Counted from the first letter of the stretch, positions 13,051-22,630 are shown. The stretch: 64,000 nucleotides of DNA from Mycolicibacterium grossiae (GCF_008329645.1 NZ_CP043474.1:4030001-4094000); one strand, 5' to 3'. Translations and numbers: made by a program. The notes: generated by a model not told the origin, from the sequence alone.

Positions 13051-14235
13051 ATGAAGATGTCAGCGCTGCTCTCCCGTAACGCCGGTCCGCGACCCGGCGT
13101 GTCAGGTATCGCCCGCGTCGACCGTGACATCGACCGTCTGCTGCGACGCATCGGACCCGGGGACGTCGTCGTGATCGACGCCCTGGACCTCGACCGGATC
13201 ACCGCCGACGCGTTCGTCGACGCCCAGGTGGCCGCCGTCGTCAACGCGTCCCCGTCCATCTCCGGGCGCTACCCGAACCTCGGCCCGGAAGTGTTGGTGG
13301 CCAACGGGATCACGCTCATCGACGAGACCGGCCCGGAGGTCTTCAAGAAGGTCAAGGACGGCGCGAAGGTCCGCCTGCACAACGGTGGCGTGTACGCCGG
13401 TGACCGCCGCATCGCCCTCGGCCACGAGCGCACCGACCTCGAGATCCACGACCTCATGATCGAGGCGAAGACCGGTCTGGTGGCCCACCTGGAGGCCTTC
13501 GCGGGCAACACCATCGAGTTCATCCGCAGCGAGAGCCCGCTGCTGATCGATGGCATGGGCATCCCCGACGTCGACGTGGACCTGCGCCGCCGGCACGTCG
13601 TCGTGGTGGCCGAAGGAGACTCCGCCGCAGACGATCTCAAGGCGCTCAAGCCGTTCATCAAGGAGTACCAGCCGGTGCTCGTCGGCGTCGGGGTGGGTGC
13701 GGACGTCCTGCGCAAGGCCGGGCACCGTCCGGCGCTCATCGTGGGCGACCCCGACGTGATGAGCGTCGAGGTGCTCCGATCCGGTGCCCAGGTCGTGCTG
13801 CCGGCCGACGCGGACGGCCACGCCAAGGGACTCGAGCGCATCCAGGACCTCGGCGTCGGGGCCATGACGTTCCCGGCCGCCGGCTCGGCCGCGGACCTGG
13901 CGCTGCTGCTCGCCGACCACCACGGCGCCTCGCTGATCGTGACCGCCGGGCACAGCGCGTCGATCGAGGAGTTCTTCGACCGCACGCGGCAGCACAGCAA
14001 CCCGTCGACGTTCCTCACCCGACTCAAGGTCGGCGAGAAGCTCGTCGACGCCAAGGCCGTGGCGACGCTGTACCGCAGCCGGATCTCCGGCGGCGCGATC
14101 GCGCTGCTGGTGCTGGCCATGCTGGTCGCGGTGATCGTGGCGCTGTGGGTGTCGCGCGCCGATGCCGCGGTGCTGCAGTGGCTCTCCGAGTACTGGAATC
14201 AGCTCACGCTCTGGGTTCAGGGCCTGGTCACCTAG
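13051..14235 (+). CDS. steA: cell-separation protein SteA (Rv1697-like)
   Basis: A 394-residue protein with a cytoplasmic body and one C-terminal membrane helix (GGAIALLVLAMLVAVIVALWV, about 348-368). The central part resembles the thiamine pyrophosphokinase-like fold (GVGVGADVLRKAG, IVGDPDVMS). In Corynebacterium its homologue SteA works with SteB in daughter-cell separation; Rv1697 is the M. tuberculosis equivalent. The ATG at 13051 is chosen, although an ATG two codons later is also possible. Followed 11 bp later by the SteB/MctB gene, so the two are probably cotranscribed; a candidate MtrA site lies upstream. Confidence 0.9.
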   Translation: MKMSALLSRNAGPRPGVSGIARVDRDIDRLLRRIGPGDVVVIDALDLDRITADAFVDAQVAAVVNASPSISGRYPNLGPEVLVANGITLIDETGPEVFKKVKDGAKVRLHNGGVYAGDRRIALGHERTDLEIHDLMIEAKTGLVAHLEAFAGNTIEFIRSESPLLIDGMGIPDVDVDLRRRHVVVVAEGDSAADDLKALKPFIKEYQPVLVGVGVGADVLRKAGHRPALIVGDPDVMSVEVLRSGAQVVLPADADGHAKGLERIQDLGVGAMTFPAAGSAADLALLLADHHGASLIVTAGHSASIEEFFDRTRQHSNPSTFLTRLKVGEKLVDAKAVATLYRSRISGGAIALLVLAMLVAVIVALWVSRADAAVLQWLSEYWNQLTLWVQGLVT

Positions 14236-14246
14236 GAGATGCGCCG

Positions 14247-15188
14247 GTGATTTCCCTTCGCTCGCACGCGATATCGCTCGCCGCGGTGTTCCTGGCGCTG
14301 GCGGTCGGGGTGATGCTCGGCTCGGGGCTGCTGTCGAACACGCTGCTGTCCGGGCTGCGCGACGACAAGCACGAACTGCAAAACCAGATCAACGGCCTCA
14401 CCGACGAGCGCAACATGCTCAACGAGAAGCTGAACGCCGCAGGCGATTTCGACGCCCAGATGTCGCCGCGGATCCTGCGCGACGCGCTGAAGGGACGGTC
14501 GGTGGTGCTGTTCCGCACCCCGGACGCCGCCGACGACGACGTCGACGCCCTCACCCGCTACGTCGGCGCCGCGGGCGGCACGGTGAGCGGGACGGTGGAA
14601 CTCACCCAGCAGTTCGTCGACGCGAACGCCTCGGAGAAGCTGCTGTCGGTGGTCAACTCCCCGATCGTGCCCGCGGGTCGCCAGCTCAGCACCACCCAGG
14701 TGGATCAGGGCTCGCAGGCGGGTGACCTGCTCGGCATCTCGCTGCTGCGCGACCGGGACCCGGCCGCGCCCGCCGTCGACGACGCCCAGCGTGACACCGT
14801 GCTGGCCACGCTGCGCGACACCGGCTTCCTCAGCTACGGCGACCAGCGGATCGGCGCCGCCGACGCGGCCCTGATCGTCACCGGTGCGGGACTGGCCGCC
14901 GACGCCGGCAACCAGGGCGCCACCGTGGCGCGGCTGGCCGCCGGGATGGCCGCGCACGGCGCCGGGACGCTGGTCGCCGGCCGCGACGGCTCGGCGTCGG
15001 GCACCGCGGCGGTGGCCGTCGTCCGCGCCGATCCTGCCCTGCGCGGCGCGGTGAGCACCGTCGACGACGTCGACACCCAGGCGGGCCGTCTCACGGCGGT
15101 GCTTGGGCTCGGCGACCTCGTCGGCGGCGGCAAGCCCGGGCAGTACGGCACCGGTCAGGGCGCCACCGCGGTCACCGTGCCGCAGTAG
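14247..15188 (+). CDS. mctB: SteB/MctB-like membrane-anchored protein (Rv1698-like)
   Basis: A 313-residue protein with one N-terminal membrane helix (AISLAAVFLALAVGVMLGSGLL), a short coiled coil (KHELQNQINGLTDERNMLNEKLNAA split over residues 40-65), and a long exported domain. The M. tuberculosis homologue Rv1698 was reported as MctB, linked to copper homeostasis and an outer-membrane channel. The Corynebacterium homologue SteB is a partner of SteA in cell separation. The position directly after steA favours the cell-envelope role; both proposals stand. GTG start, preceded by GGAGATG. Confidence 0.88.
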   Translation: MISLRSHAISLAAVFLALAVGVMLGSGLLSNTLLSGLRDDKHELQNQINGLTDERNMLNEKLNAAGDFDAQMSPRILRDALKGRSVVLFRTPDAADDDVDALTRYVGAAGGTVSGTVELTQQFVDANASEKLLSVVNSPIVPAGRQLSTTQVDQGSQAGDLLGISLLRDRDPAAPAVDDAQRDTVLATLRDTGFLSYGDQRIGAADAALIVTGAGLAADAGNQGATVARLAAGMAAHGAGTLVAGRDGSASGTAAVAVVRADPALRGAVSTVDDVDTQAGRLTAVLGLGDLVGGGKPGQYGTGQGATAVTVPQ

Positions 15189-15317
15189 CGGGCCGGGACG
15201 GCGCGTCGGCGACGACATGTCGGCGTCGATGTTAAGGTGAGATTCCGTGGGTCGGCAGGCCCCGAGCTGGTCCTCAGCGCACAACCAAGACCTGCCCCAT
15301 TGCCACGGAGGTAGCTG

Positions 15318-17051
15318 TTGCCCGGTCGATCGAACCCGTTGCGCAAGCACCCGCAGACGGCGACGAAGCATCTGTTCGTCAGCGGTGGCGTGGCGTCGTC
15401 ACTGGGCAAGGGCCTCACGGCCAGCAGCCTCGGTCAGCTGCTCACCGCACGCGGTCTGCAGGTGACGATGCAGAAGCTCGATCCCTACCTCAACGTCGAT
15501 CCCGGGACGATGAACCCGTTCCAGCACGGTGAGGTCTTCGTCACCGAGGACGGCGCCGAGACCGACCTCGACGTCGGCCACTACGAGCGGTTCCTGGACC
15601 GGAACCTGTCCGGCTCGGCGAACGTCACCACCGGCCAGGTGTACTCGTCGGTGATCGCCAAGGAGCGCCGTGGCGAGTACCTCGGCGACACCGTCCAGGT
15701 GATCCCGCACATCACCGACGAGATCAAGGCCCGCATCCTCGCGATGGCCCTGCCGGACGACGAGGGCAACCGGCCCGACGTGGTCATCACCGAGATCGGC
15801 GGCACCGTCGGCGACATCGAGTCGCTGCCGTTCCTCGAGGCGGCCCGGCAGGTGCGCCACGAGGTGGGCCGGGACAACTGCTTCTTCCTGCACGTGTCGC
15901 TGGTGCCCTACCTCGCACCGTCGGGGGAGCTCAAGACCAAGCCGACGCAGCACTCCGTTGCGGCGCTGCGCAGCATCGGCATCTCGCCGGACGCCCTGAT
16001 CCTGCGGTGCGACCGCGACGTGCCCGAGCCGCTGAAGAACAAGATCGCGCTGATGTGCGACGTCGACGTCGACGGCGTCATCTCGACTCCGGACGCGCCG
16101 TCGATCTACGACATCCCCAAGGTGCTGCACCGCGAGGAACTCGACGCCTACGTGGTGCGGCGGCTCAACCTGCCGTTCCGCGACGTCGACTGGACCGAGT
16201 GGGACGACCTGCTCCGCCGCGTGCACGAGCCGCACGAGACGGTGCGAATCGCGCTGGTGGGCAAGTACATCGACCTGTCGGATGCGTACCTGTCGGTGGC
16301 CGAGGCGCTGCGTGCCGGCGGGTTCTCCCACCACGCCAAGGTCGACATCCGCTGGGTGGCGTCCGATGACTGCGAGACCGACGCGACCGCCGCGTCGGCG
16401 CTCGACGACGTGCACGGGGTGCTGATCCCCGGCGGCTTCGGCATCCGCGGCATCGAGGGCAAGATCGGCGCGATCACCTACGCCCGCAAGCAGGGCGTCC
16501 CCGTGCTCGGCCTGTGCCTGGGCCTGCAGTGCATCGTGATCGAGGCGGCCCGCTCCGTCGGCCTGGCGCAGGCGAGCTCCGCGGAATTCGACCCCGACAC
16601 CCCCGACCCGGTGATCGCGACGATGGCCGATCAGGAACACATCGTCGCCGGGGAGGCCGATCTCGGCGGCACCATGCGGCTCGGCGCGTATCCCGCGGTG
16701 CTGCAGGAGGGTTCGATCGTCGCCAAGGCCTACCAGTCGACCGACGTGTCCGAGCGCCACCGGCACCGCTACGAGGTGAACAACGCCTACCGCGACCGGA
16801 TCGCCGAGAGCGGGCTGGTGTTCTCCGGCACCTCACCCGACGGGCACCTCGTCGAATTCGTCGAGTATGCCGCCGACGTCCACCCGTTCCTGGTGGGCAC
16901 CCAGGCGCACCCGGAACTCAAGAGCAGGCCGACGCGCCCGCATCCGCTGTTCGCCGCGTTCGTCGGCGCGGCCTTGGATTACAAGGCGGCCGAACGGCTT
17001 CCGATGGAGATCGGCGACGAGTACGCCTGGGAGTCGGCGACCCGTGGCTGA
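15318..17051 (+). CDS. pyrG: CTP synthase
   Basis: Converts UTP, ATP and glutamine to CTP. The 577-residue product has the N-terminal synthase domain (KHLFVSGGVASSLGKG ATP-binding loop; TEIGGTVGDIES; LKTKPTQHSV) and a C-terminal class I glutamine amidotransferase domain with the nucleophile in GLCLGLQC and the His-Glu pair in THPEL-type sequence (QAHPELKSRP). A TTG at 15318 is the start because GGAGGTAG lies 4-10 bp upstream; TTG 15339 (LRKHPQ) is an alternative that matches M. tuberculosis. A TAAGGT -10 candidate is at 15233-15238. The stop overlaps the Nudix gene. Confidence 0.96.
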   Translation: MPGRSNPLRKHPQTATKHLFVSGGVASSLGKGLTASSLGQLLTARGLQVTMQKLDPYLNVDPGTMNPFQHGEVFVTEDGAETDLDVGHYERFLDRNLSGSANVTTGQVYSSVIAKERRGEYLGDTVQVIPHITDEIKARILAMALPDDEGNRPDVVITEIGGTVGDIESLPFLEAARQVRHEVGRDNCFFLHVSLVPYLAPSGELKTKPTQHSVAALRSIGISPDALILRCDRDVPEPLKNKIALMCDVDVDGVISTPDAPSIYDIPKVLHREELDAYVVRRLNLPFRDVDWTEWDDLLRRVHEPHETVRIALVGKYIDLSDAYLSVAEALRAGGFSHHAKVDIRWVASDDCETDATAASALDDVHGVLIPGGFGIRGIEGKIGAITYARKQGVPVLGLCLGLQCIVIEAARSVGLAQASSAEFDPDTPDPVIATMADQEHIVAGEADLGGTMRLGAYPAVLQEGSIVAKAYQSTDVSERHRHRYEVNNAYRDRIAESGLVFSGTSPDGHLVEFVEYAADVHPFLVGTQAHPELKSRPTRPHPLFAAFVGAALDYKAAERLPMEIGDEYAWESATRG

Positions 17052-17670
17052 GCACGACTTCGAGACGGTGTCCAGCGAGACCCTCTACGTCGGCAAGATC
17101 TTCGCGCTGCGCGCCGACGAGGTCAGCATGCCGGGCGGGCGCACCGCGCGCCGCGAGGTGGTCGAGCACTACGGCGCCGTCGGCATCGTCGCGCTCGACG
17201 ACGAACAGAACCTGACGATGGTGCACCAGTACCGCCACCCGGTCGGGCGCCGGCTGTGGGAGATCCCCGCCGGGCTGCTCGACATGGGCGGCGAGGAACC
17301 GCACCTGAGCGCCGCGCGCGAGCTGCGCGAGGAGGCCGGACTCGCCGCCGAGCAGTGGCGCGTGCTGGTCGACGTCATCTCCGCCGCCGGGTTCAGCGAC
17401 GAGGGCGTCCGGATCTACCTGGCCACCGGGCTGTCCCGCATCGACCGGCCCGAGGCGCACGACGAGGAGGCCGACCTGACGGTCGAGAGCATCCCGCTCG
17501 CCACGGCCGTCGACATGGTGCTGCGCGGCGACATCGTCAACTCACTCGCGGTGGCGGGCGTGCTGGCCGCCGCGACGGTGCTGGGTCGCGACGGCGGCAT
17601 CGACGCGCTGCGCGGGGTGGACGCGCCGTGGCAGGACCGCTCCACGGCGTTCGCGGCCCGCCAGGCGTGA
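17044..17670 (+). CDS. Nudix ADP-ribose pyrophosphatase (Rv1700-like)
   Basis: A 208-residue Nudix hydrolase that would cleave ADP-ribose to AMP and ribose-5-phosphate. The Nudix helix is RELREEAGL within GGEEPHLSAARELREEAG; substrate-loop residues appear in EIPAGLLDM and the acidic stretch EAHDEEADLTVE. M. tuberculosis Rv1700 is a characterised ADP-ribose pyrophosphatase of the same length in the same position. The GTG start overlaps the pyrG stop by 8 bp and the stop overlaps xerD by 4 bp. Confidence 0.92.
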   Translation: MAEHDFETVSSETLYVGKIFALRADEVSMPGGRTARREVVEHYGAVGIVALDDEQNLTMVHQYRHPVGRRLWEIPAGLLDMGGEEPHLSAARELREEAGLAAEQWRVLVDVISAAGFSDEGVRIYLATGLSRIDRPEAHDEEADLTVESIPLATAVDMVLRGDIVNSLAVAGVLAAATVLGRDGGIDALRGVDAPWQDRSTAFAARQA

Positions 17671-18626
17671 CCACCGTCGGCGTCGCGCTGGACGAACAGG
17701 TACGCGGCTACCTCGACCACCTGACGATCGAACGCGGCGTGGCCGCCAACACGCTGAGTTCCTACCGGCGGGACCTGCGGCGCTACGTCGAGCACCTGGC
17801 GGCACGCCACGTCGCCGACCTGCGCGACGTCACCGAGACCGACGTCAGCGACTTCCTGGTGGCGCTGCGCACCGGTGATCCCGACACCGAGGCGGCCCCA
17901 CTCTCGGCGGTCTCGGCGGCGCGCGCCCTGATCGCCGTGCGCGGCCTGCACCGGTTCGCCGCCGCGGAGGGCCTCACCGACGTCGACGTCGCCCGAGCGG
18001 TCAAGCCACCCACGCCGAACCGCCGACTGCCCAAGAGCCTCGGCGTCGACGACGTGCTCGCACTGCTCGAGGCCGCCGGGGGCGGCGCGGGTGACGGCAG
18101 CCCCGCCGACGGACCGCTGTCGCTGCGCAACCGCGCGCTGCTGGAGGTGCTGTACTCGACCGGCGCCCGGATCTCCGAGGCCGTCGGCCTGGACGTCGAC
18201 GACGTGGACGTCGCCTCCCGTTCGGTGCTGCTGCGCGGCAAGGGTGGCAAGCAGCGACTGGTGCCGATCGGTCGGCCGGCCGTCGCCGCGCTCGACGCCT
18301 ACCTGGTGCGCGGCCGCCCCGACCTGGCGCGCCGTGGTACCGGCACCGCGGCGATCTTCCTCAACGCGCGCGGGGGACGGCTGTCCCGGCAGAGCGCCTG
18401 GCAGGTGCTGCAGGACGCGGCCGAGCGGGCCGGCATCTCGGCCGCGGTCTCGCCGCACACGCTGCGCCACTCGTTCGCCACCCACCTGCTCGAAGGCGGC
18501 GCCGACGTGCGCGTGGTGCAGGAACTGCTCGGCCACGCCTCGGTGACCACGACGCAGATCTACACGCTGGTCACCGTCAGCGCGCTGCGCGAGGTGTACG
18601 CCGGAGCACACCCGAGGGCCCGCTGA
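17667..18626 (+). CDS. xerD: tyrosine recombinase XerD
   Basis: Resolves chromosome dimers at dif together with XerC. The 319-residue protein has an N-terminal SAM-like core-binding domain (LDHLTIERGVAANTLSSYRR) and a catalytic domain with all expected residues: Arg in GARISEAVGL, Lys in GKGGKQR, HTLRHSFATHLLEGG, GHASVTTTQIYT with the Tyr nucleophile. It is the chromosomal housekeeping enzyme and unlike the element integrase at 27718-29142. GTGA overlap with the Nudix gene. Confidence 0.95.
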   Translation: MTTVGVALDEQVRGYLDHLTIERGVAANTLSSYRRDLRRYVEHLAARHVADLRDVTETDVSDFLVALRTGDPDTEAAPLSAVSAARALIAVRGLHRFAAAEGLTDVDVARAVKPPTPNRRLPKSLGVDDVLALLEAAGGGAGDGSPADGPLSLRNRALLEVLYSTGARISEAVGLDVDDVDVASRSVLLRGKGGKQRLVPIGRPAVAALDAYLVRGRPDLARRGTGTAAIFLNARGGRLSRQSAWQVLQDAAERAGISAAVSPHTLRHSFATHLLEGGADVRVVQELLGHASVTTTQIYTLVTVSALREVYAGAHPRAR

Positions 18627-18693
18627 GCGCGCGGCCGGGCCGGCCCGCGGCGTCCGGGCAGCGGGTCTGCCGTTCCCGAGGTGGTCACGCCGT

Positions 18694-18699
18694 TAGACT
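18694..18699 (+). promoter_or_regulatory. -10 element for the parA-scpAB-rluB-cmk-der operon
   Basis: TAGACT is a strong mycobacterial SigA -10 hexamer, located 75 bp before parA in the 147-bp gap after xerD. No convincing -35 was seen. The six genes that follow are tightly packed or overlapping and probably start from here. Confidence 0.5.
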
Positions 18700-18773
18700 T
18701 CTCCGGATGTTCGCCACGCCCCAGGGTTGTCTGACCAGCGGCGGCCCGTCGTGGCCCCGCGGGGGAGTCGCGC

Positions 18774-19646
18774 GTGTCCGATGATCTGAGTTCTCCGGAC
18801 GCCCCGGACGCCGTCGGCCTGACCGGCCGGCCGCCGCGGACGGTGCCCGAACCGCAGCCACGCACGACCCACGGGCCGGCCAAGGTGATCGCGATGTGCA
18901 ACCAGAAGGGCGGCGTCGGCAAGACCACGTCGACCATCAACCTGGGTGCCAGCCTCGCCGAGTACGGCAGGCGCGTGCTGCTGGTGGACCTCGACCCGCA
19001 GGGAGCGCTGTCGGCGGGTCTCGGGGTGCCGCACTACGAACTCGACAACACCGTGCACAACCTGCTGGTCGAACCGCGGGTGTCCATCGACGAGGTGCTG
19101 ATCAAGACCCGGGTGAAGGGTCTGGATCTGGTGCCCAGCAACATCGATCTGTCGGCCGCGGAGATCCAACTGGTCAACGAGGTGGGCCGGGAGCAGTCCC
19201 TGGCCCGCGCCCTGCACCCGGTGCTCGACCGGTACGACTACGTGCTGATCGACTGCCAGCCGTCCCTGGGACTGCTCACCGTCAACGGCCTCGCCTGCGC
19301 CGACGGCGTCATCATCCCCACCGAATGCGAGTACTTCTCGCTGCGCGGGCTCGCGCTGCTCACCGACACCGTCGACAAGGTGCACGACCGGCTCAACTAC
19401 CGGCTGTCCATCAGCGGCATCCTGGTTACCCGCTACGACCCGCGCACCGTCAACGCCCGCGAGGTGATGGCCCGCGTGGTCGAGCGCTTCGGCGACCTGG
19501 TGTTCGACACCGTCATCACCCGCACCGTGCGCTTCCCGGAGACCAGCGTCGCCGGTGAACCGATCACCACCTGGGCGCCGAAGTCCGGCGGTGCCCAGGC
19601 CTACCGGTCGTTGGCGCGCGAGGTCATCGACCGGTTCGGCGCGTGA
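18774..19646 (+). CDS. parA: ParA-family ATPase (Rv1708-like)
   Basis: A 290-residue deviant Walker ATPase. NQKGGVGKTTSTINLGASLA is the deviant P-loop (signature lysine present), LLVDLDPQGALS the switch/Walker B and VLIDCQPSLGLLT the Walker B' region. It lies directly upstream of scpA and scpB, so it probably works with the segregation complex; it is distinct from the parA of the oriC-proximal parAB pair. In M. tuberculosis about six genes lie between xerD and this gene; here they are adjacent. GTG start; 4-bp overlap with scpA. Confidence 0.92.
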   Translation: MSDDLSSPDAPDAVGLTGRPPRTVPEPQPRTTHGPAKVIAMCNQKGGVGKTTSTINLGASLAEYGRRVLLVDLDPQGALSAGLGVPHYELDNTVHNLLVEPRVSIDEVLIKTRVKGLDLVPSNIDLSAAEIQLVNEVGREQSLARALHPVLDRYDYVLIDCQPSLGLLTVNGLACADGVIIPTECEYFSLRGLALLTDTVDKVHDRLNYRLSISGILVTRYDPRTVNAREVMARVVERFGDLVFDTVITRTVRFPETSVAGEPITTWAPKSGGAQAYRSLAREVIDRFGA

Positions 19647-20461
19647 CCGCCGCGGCGCCGACGTCGGACGGAGCCGCGGGTTTTCAGGTCCGGCTGAACA
19701 ACTTCGAGGGTCCGTTCGACCTGCTACTGCAGCTGATCTTCGCGCACCGGCTCGACGTCACCGAGGTAGCGCTGCACCAGGTCACCGACGACTTCATCGC
19801 CTACACCCGCTCGATCGGATCACAGCTGCCGCTCGACGAGACGACGGCGTTCCTGGTGATCGCGGCGACGCTGCTCGACCTCAAGGCGGCGCGCCTGCTG
19901 CCCGCCGGGGAAGTGGCCGACGACGAGGACCTGGCGCTGCTGGAGGTCCGCGACCTGCTGTTCGCCCGGCTGCTGCAGTACCGCGCGTTCAAGCACGTCG
20001 CGCAGATGTTCGCCGAACTCGAAGCCGCCGCGATGCGCAGCTACCCGCGATCGGTGGCGCTGGAGGAGCGCTACGCCGCGCTGCTTCCGGAGGTCATGCT
20101 CGGCGTCGACGCCGAGGCGTTCGCCACCATCGCCGCGGCGGCGTTCACCCCGCGGCCGGTGCCCACGGTGGGGCTCTCGCACATGCACGCCCCCAACGTG
20201 TCGGTGCCCGAGCAGGCCCGACGGCTGATGGCGCTGCTCGAGCTGCGCGGCGTCGGGGAGTGGGCGACGTTCACCGACCTGGTGACGGACTGCTCAGACG
20301 GGCTGGAGATCGTCGGACGCTTCCTGGCGCTGCTCGAGCTGTACCGCGCCCGGGCGGTAGCATTCTCCCAACCAGAACCGCTTGACGTGCTGCGGATTTC
20401 GTGGACCGGCGAACGGCCGACCAACGAACACCTCGCCGCCGCGGTGGAGGAAGATCCATGA
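19643..20461 (+). CDS. scpA: segregation and condensation protein A
   Basis: A 272-residue kleisin that bridges the SMC heads with ScpB in the condensin-like complex. The N-terminal kleisin helix region is visible (FQVRLNNFEGPFDLLLQLI, ITDDFIAY-type segment HQVTDDFIAYTR), then LVIAATLLDLKAARLLP, and a C-terminal winged-helix region (RISWTGERPTNEHLAAAVEE). The GTG start overlaps parA by 4 bp; the stop overlaps the scpB ATG (ATGA). Confidence 0.94.
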   Translation: MTAAAPTSDGAAGFQVRLNNFEGPFDLLLQLIFAHRLDVTEVALHQVTDDFIAYTRSIGSQLPLDETTAFLVIAATLLDLKAARLLPAGEVADDEDLALLEVRDLLFARLLQYRAFKHVAQMFAELEAAAMRSYPRSVALEERYAALLPEVMLGVDAEAFATIAAAAFTPRPVPTVGLSHMHAPNVSVPEQARRLMALLELRGVGEWATFTDLVTDCSDGLEIVGRFLALLELYRARAVAFSQPEPLDVLRISWTGERPTNEHLAAAVEEDP

Positions 20462-21201
20462 CCGACCACGACACCGCCTCAGACCCCACCGACCCGGACC
20501 CCACCGACCCGGACCCCACCGACCTCGGTCCCGTCCTCGACCTCGGCGTCGCCGAGGCACCCACGATGGACGACGCCGAACTGCGCGCCGTCCTGGAGGC
20601 GCTGCTGCTGGTGGTCGACACCCCCGTGCCGCTCGACGCGCTGGCATCGGCCACCGATCAGCCCGGCTATCGGGTGGCGGCGGCGCTGCAGGCGATGGCG
20701 GCCGACCTCGCCGCGCGCGACAGCGGCATCGACCTGCGCGAGGCCGGCGGCGGCTGGCGCATGTACACCCGGGCGCGCTACGCACCGTACGTCGAGCGCC
20801 TGCTGCTCGACGGCGCCCGCACCAAGCTCACCCGCGCGGCACTCGAGACGCTGGCCGTAGTGGCCTACCGGCAGCCGGTGACCCGCGCGCGGGTGAGCGC
20901 CGTGCGCGGCGTCAACGTCGACGCGGTGATCCGCACGCTGGTGGCGCGCGGCCTGATCACCGAGGCCGGCGTCGACCCGGACAGCGGCGCGGTGACATTC
21001 GCCACCACCGAGTTGTTCTTGGAACGCCTCGGGCTGTCGTCGCTGACCGACCTACCCGACATCGCGCCGCTGCTGCCCGACGTCGACGTGATCGACGACA
21101 TCACCCAAACACTAGGCGACGAACCGCGTTTCGCCCGGCTCGGCGGAACGCCCGCCCCCGCGGGCAGCCAGGCGCCCGCCTTCGACGTGGACAAGGACTG
21201 A
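20458..21201 (+). CDS. scpB: segregation and condensation protein B
   Basis: Partner of ScpA in the SMC complex, with two winged-helix domains (residues 40-110 and 120-200; LTRAALETLAVVAYRQPVTRARVSAVRGV is the classic family stretch, here split by reading frame position 125-153). Residues 8-22 form a short tandem acidic repeat (DPTDPDPTDPDPTD) encoded by a 15-bp DNA repeat, not seen in most ScpB proteins. 247 residues. ATGA overlap with scpA, 2-bp gap to rluB. Confidence 0.93.
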   Translation: MTDHDTASDPTDPDPTDPDPTDLGPVLDLGVAEAPTMDDAELRAVLEALLLVVDTPVPLDALASATDQPGYRVAAALQAMAADLAARDSGIDLREAGGGWRMYTRARYAPYVERLLLDGARTKLTRAALETLAVVAYRQPVTRARVSAVRGVNVDAVIRTLVARGLITEAGVDPDSGAVTFATTELFLERLGLSSLTDLPDIAPLLPDVDVIDDITQTLGDEPRFARLGGTPAPAGSQAPAFDVDKD

Positions 21202-21203
21202 CC

Positions 21204-21950
21204 GTGCCCGAAGACAACGACGGCGTGCGCCTGCAGAAGGTGCTGTCCCAGGCCGGGGTGGCCTCGCGGCGGGTCGCCGAACGGATGATCCGCGACGGCC
21301 GCGTCGAGGTGGACGACCGGATCGTCACCGAACTCGGCACCCGCGTGGACCCGGAGATGTCGGTGATCCGCGTCGACGGGGCGCGCATCATGATGAACGA
21401 CGACCTCGTCCACTTCGCGCTCAACAAGCCGCGCGGCATGCAGTCGACGATGTCCGATGACCGCGGTCGGCCGTGCATCGGCGACATCGTCGAACACCGG
21501 GTTCGCGGCAACCACAAGCTCTTTCACGTCGGCCGCCTCGACGCCGACACCGAGGGCCTGTTGCTCCTCACCAACGACGGCGAACTCGCCCACCGGCTCA
21601 TGCACCCCTCGTTCGAGGTGCCGAAGACCTACGTCGCGACCGTGCTGGGTACCGTTCCGCGGGGACTGGGCAAGAAGTTGCGCGGCGGCATCGAACTCGA
21701 GGACGGGCCGGTGGCCGTCGACGACTTCGCCGTCGTCGGCGCCGTACCGGGCAAGTCGATGGTCAAGGTGACGCTGCACGAGGGACGCAAGCACATCGTG
21801 CGGCGGCTGCTCGACGAGGTGGGCTACCCGGTGCAGGAACTGGTGCGCACCGACATCGGCACCGTGACGCTGGGCGATCAGCGACCGGGCAGCATCCGGG
21901 TGCTCACCAGCAAGGAAATCGGCGAACTGTACAAGGCGGTAGGACTGTGA
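21204..21950 (+). CDS. rluB: 23S rRNA pseudouridine synthase RluB-type
   Basis: A 248-residue RsuA/RluB-family enzyme that isomerises a uridine in 23S rRNA. N-terminal S4 domain (RLQKVLSQAGVASRRVAERMI), then the catalytic motif GRLDADTEGLLLLTNDG with the nucleophilic Asp, and HEGRKHIVRRLL near the C-terminus. GTG start 2 bp after scpB, 4-bp overlap with cmk. The M. tuberculosis homologue is Rv1711. Confidence 0.93.
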   Translation: MPEDNDGVRLQKVLSQAGVASRRVAERMIRDGRVEVDDRIVTELGTRVDPEMSVIRVDGARIMMNDDLVHFALNKPRGMQSTMSDDRGRPCIGDIVEHRVRGNHKLFHVGRLDADTEGLLLLTNDGELAHRLMHPSFEVPKTYVATVLGTVPRGLGKKLRGGIELEDGPVAVDDFAVVGAVPGKSMVKVTLHEGRKHIVRRLLDEVGYPVQELVRTDIGTVTLGDQRPGSIRVLTSKEIGELYKAVGL

Positions 21951-22630
21951 GCGAGGCGACGATCGCCATCGACGGACCGGCGGGCACCGGAAAGTCCTCG
22001 GTGTCACGGGGATTGGCGCGGTCGATCGGCGCGCGCTACCTCGACACCGGGGCGATGTACCGGATCGTCACGCTGGCCGTGCTGCGCGCGGGCGTCGACC
22101 CGGCCGACGCCGACGCGGTCGCCGACCTCGCGGCCACGGTGGACCTGTCGGTGGGCTTCGATCCCGACGAGGACCGCTCCTACCTCGCCGGTGAGGACGT
22201 CTCGGCCGAGATCCGCGGCGACGCGGTGACCAGGGCGGTCTCGGCGGTCTCGGCGGTGCCCGCGGTCCGCGCCCGGTTGGTGCAGCGGCAGCGCGAGCTG
22301 GCCGACGGCCCCGGCAGCGTCGTGGTCGAGGGGCGGGACATCGGCACCGTGGTGCTGCCCGACGCGGACGTGAAGATCTTCCTGACCGCCTCGGCCGAGG
22401 AGCGGGCCCGGCGGCGCAACGACCAGAACGTCGCCGGCGGCGCACCGAGCGACTACGACGGCGTGTTGGCCGACGTCCGGCGCCGCGACCACCTGGACTC
22501 GACGCGGGCGGTGTCGCCGCTGCGCGCGGCCGACGACGCGATCGTCGTCGACTCCAGCGACATGACCGAACTCGGCGTCGTGGAGCATCTGCGGCAGCTG
22601 GTCGAACAGCGGGCGGGAGCGACGCGATGA
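21947..22630 (+). CDS. cmk: cytidylate kinase
   Basis: Phosphorylates CMP and dCMP. 227 residues with P-loop DGPAGTGKSSVSRGLA, RYLDTGAMYR (CMP binding), GRDIGTVVLPDADVKIFLTA, and lid region RARRRNDQN. The GTG start overlaps rluB (GTGA) and the stop overlaps der (ATGA). It links to pyrG functionally, since both feed CTP/CDP pools, though they are in separate operons. Confidence 0.95.
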   Translation: MSEATIAIDGPAGTGKSSVSRGLARSIGARYLDTGAMYRIVTLAVLRAGVDPADADAVADLAATVDLSVGFDPDEDRSYLAGEDVSAEIRGDAVTRAVSAVSAVPAVRARLVQRQRELADGPGSVVVEGRDIGTVVLPDADVKIFLTASAEERARRRNDQNVAGGAPSDYDGVLADVRRRDHLDSTRAVSPLRAADDAIVVDSSDMTELGVVEHLRQLVEQRAGATR

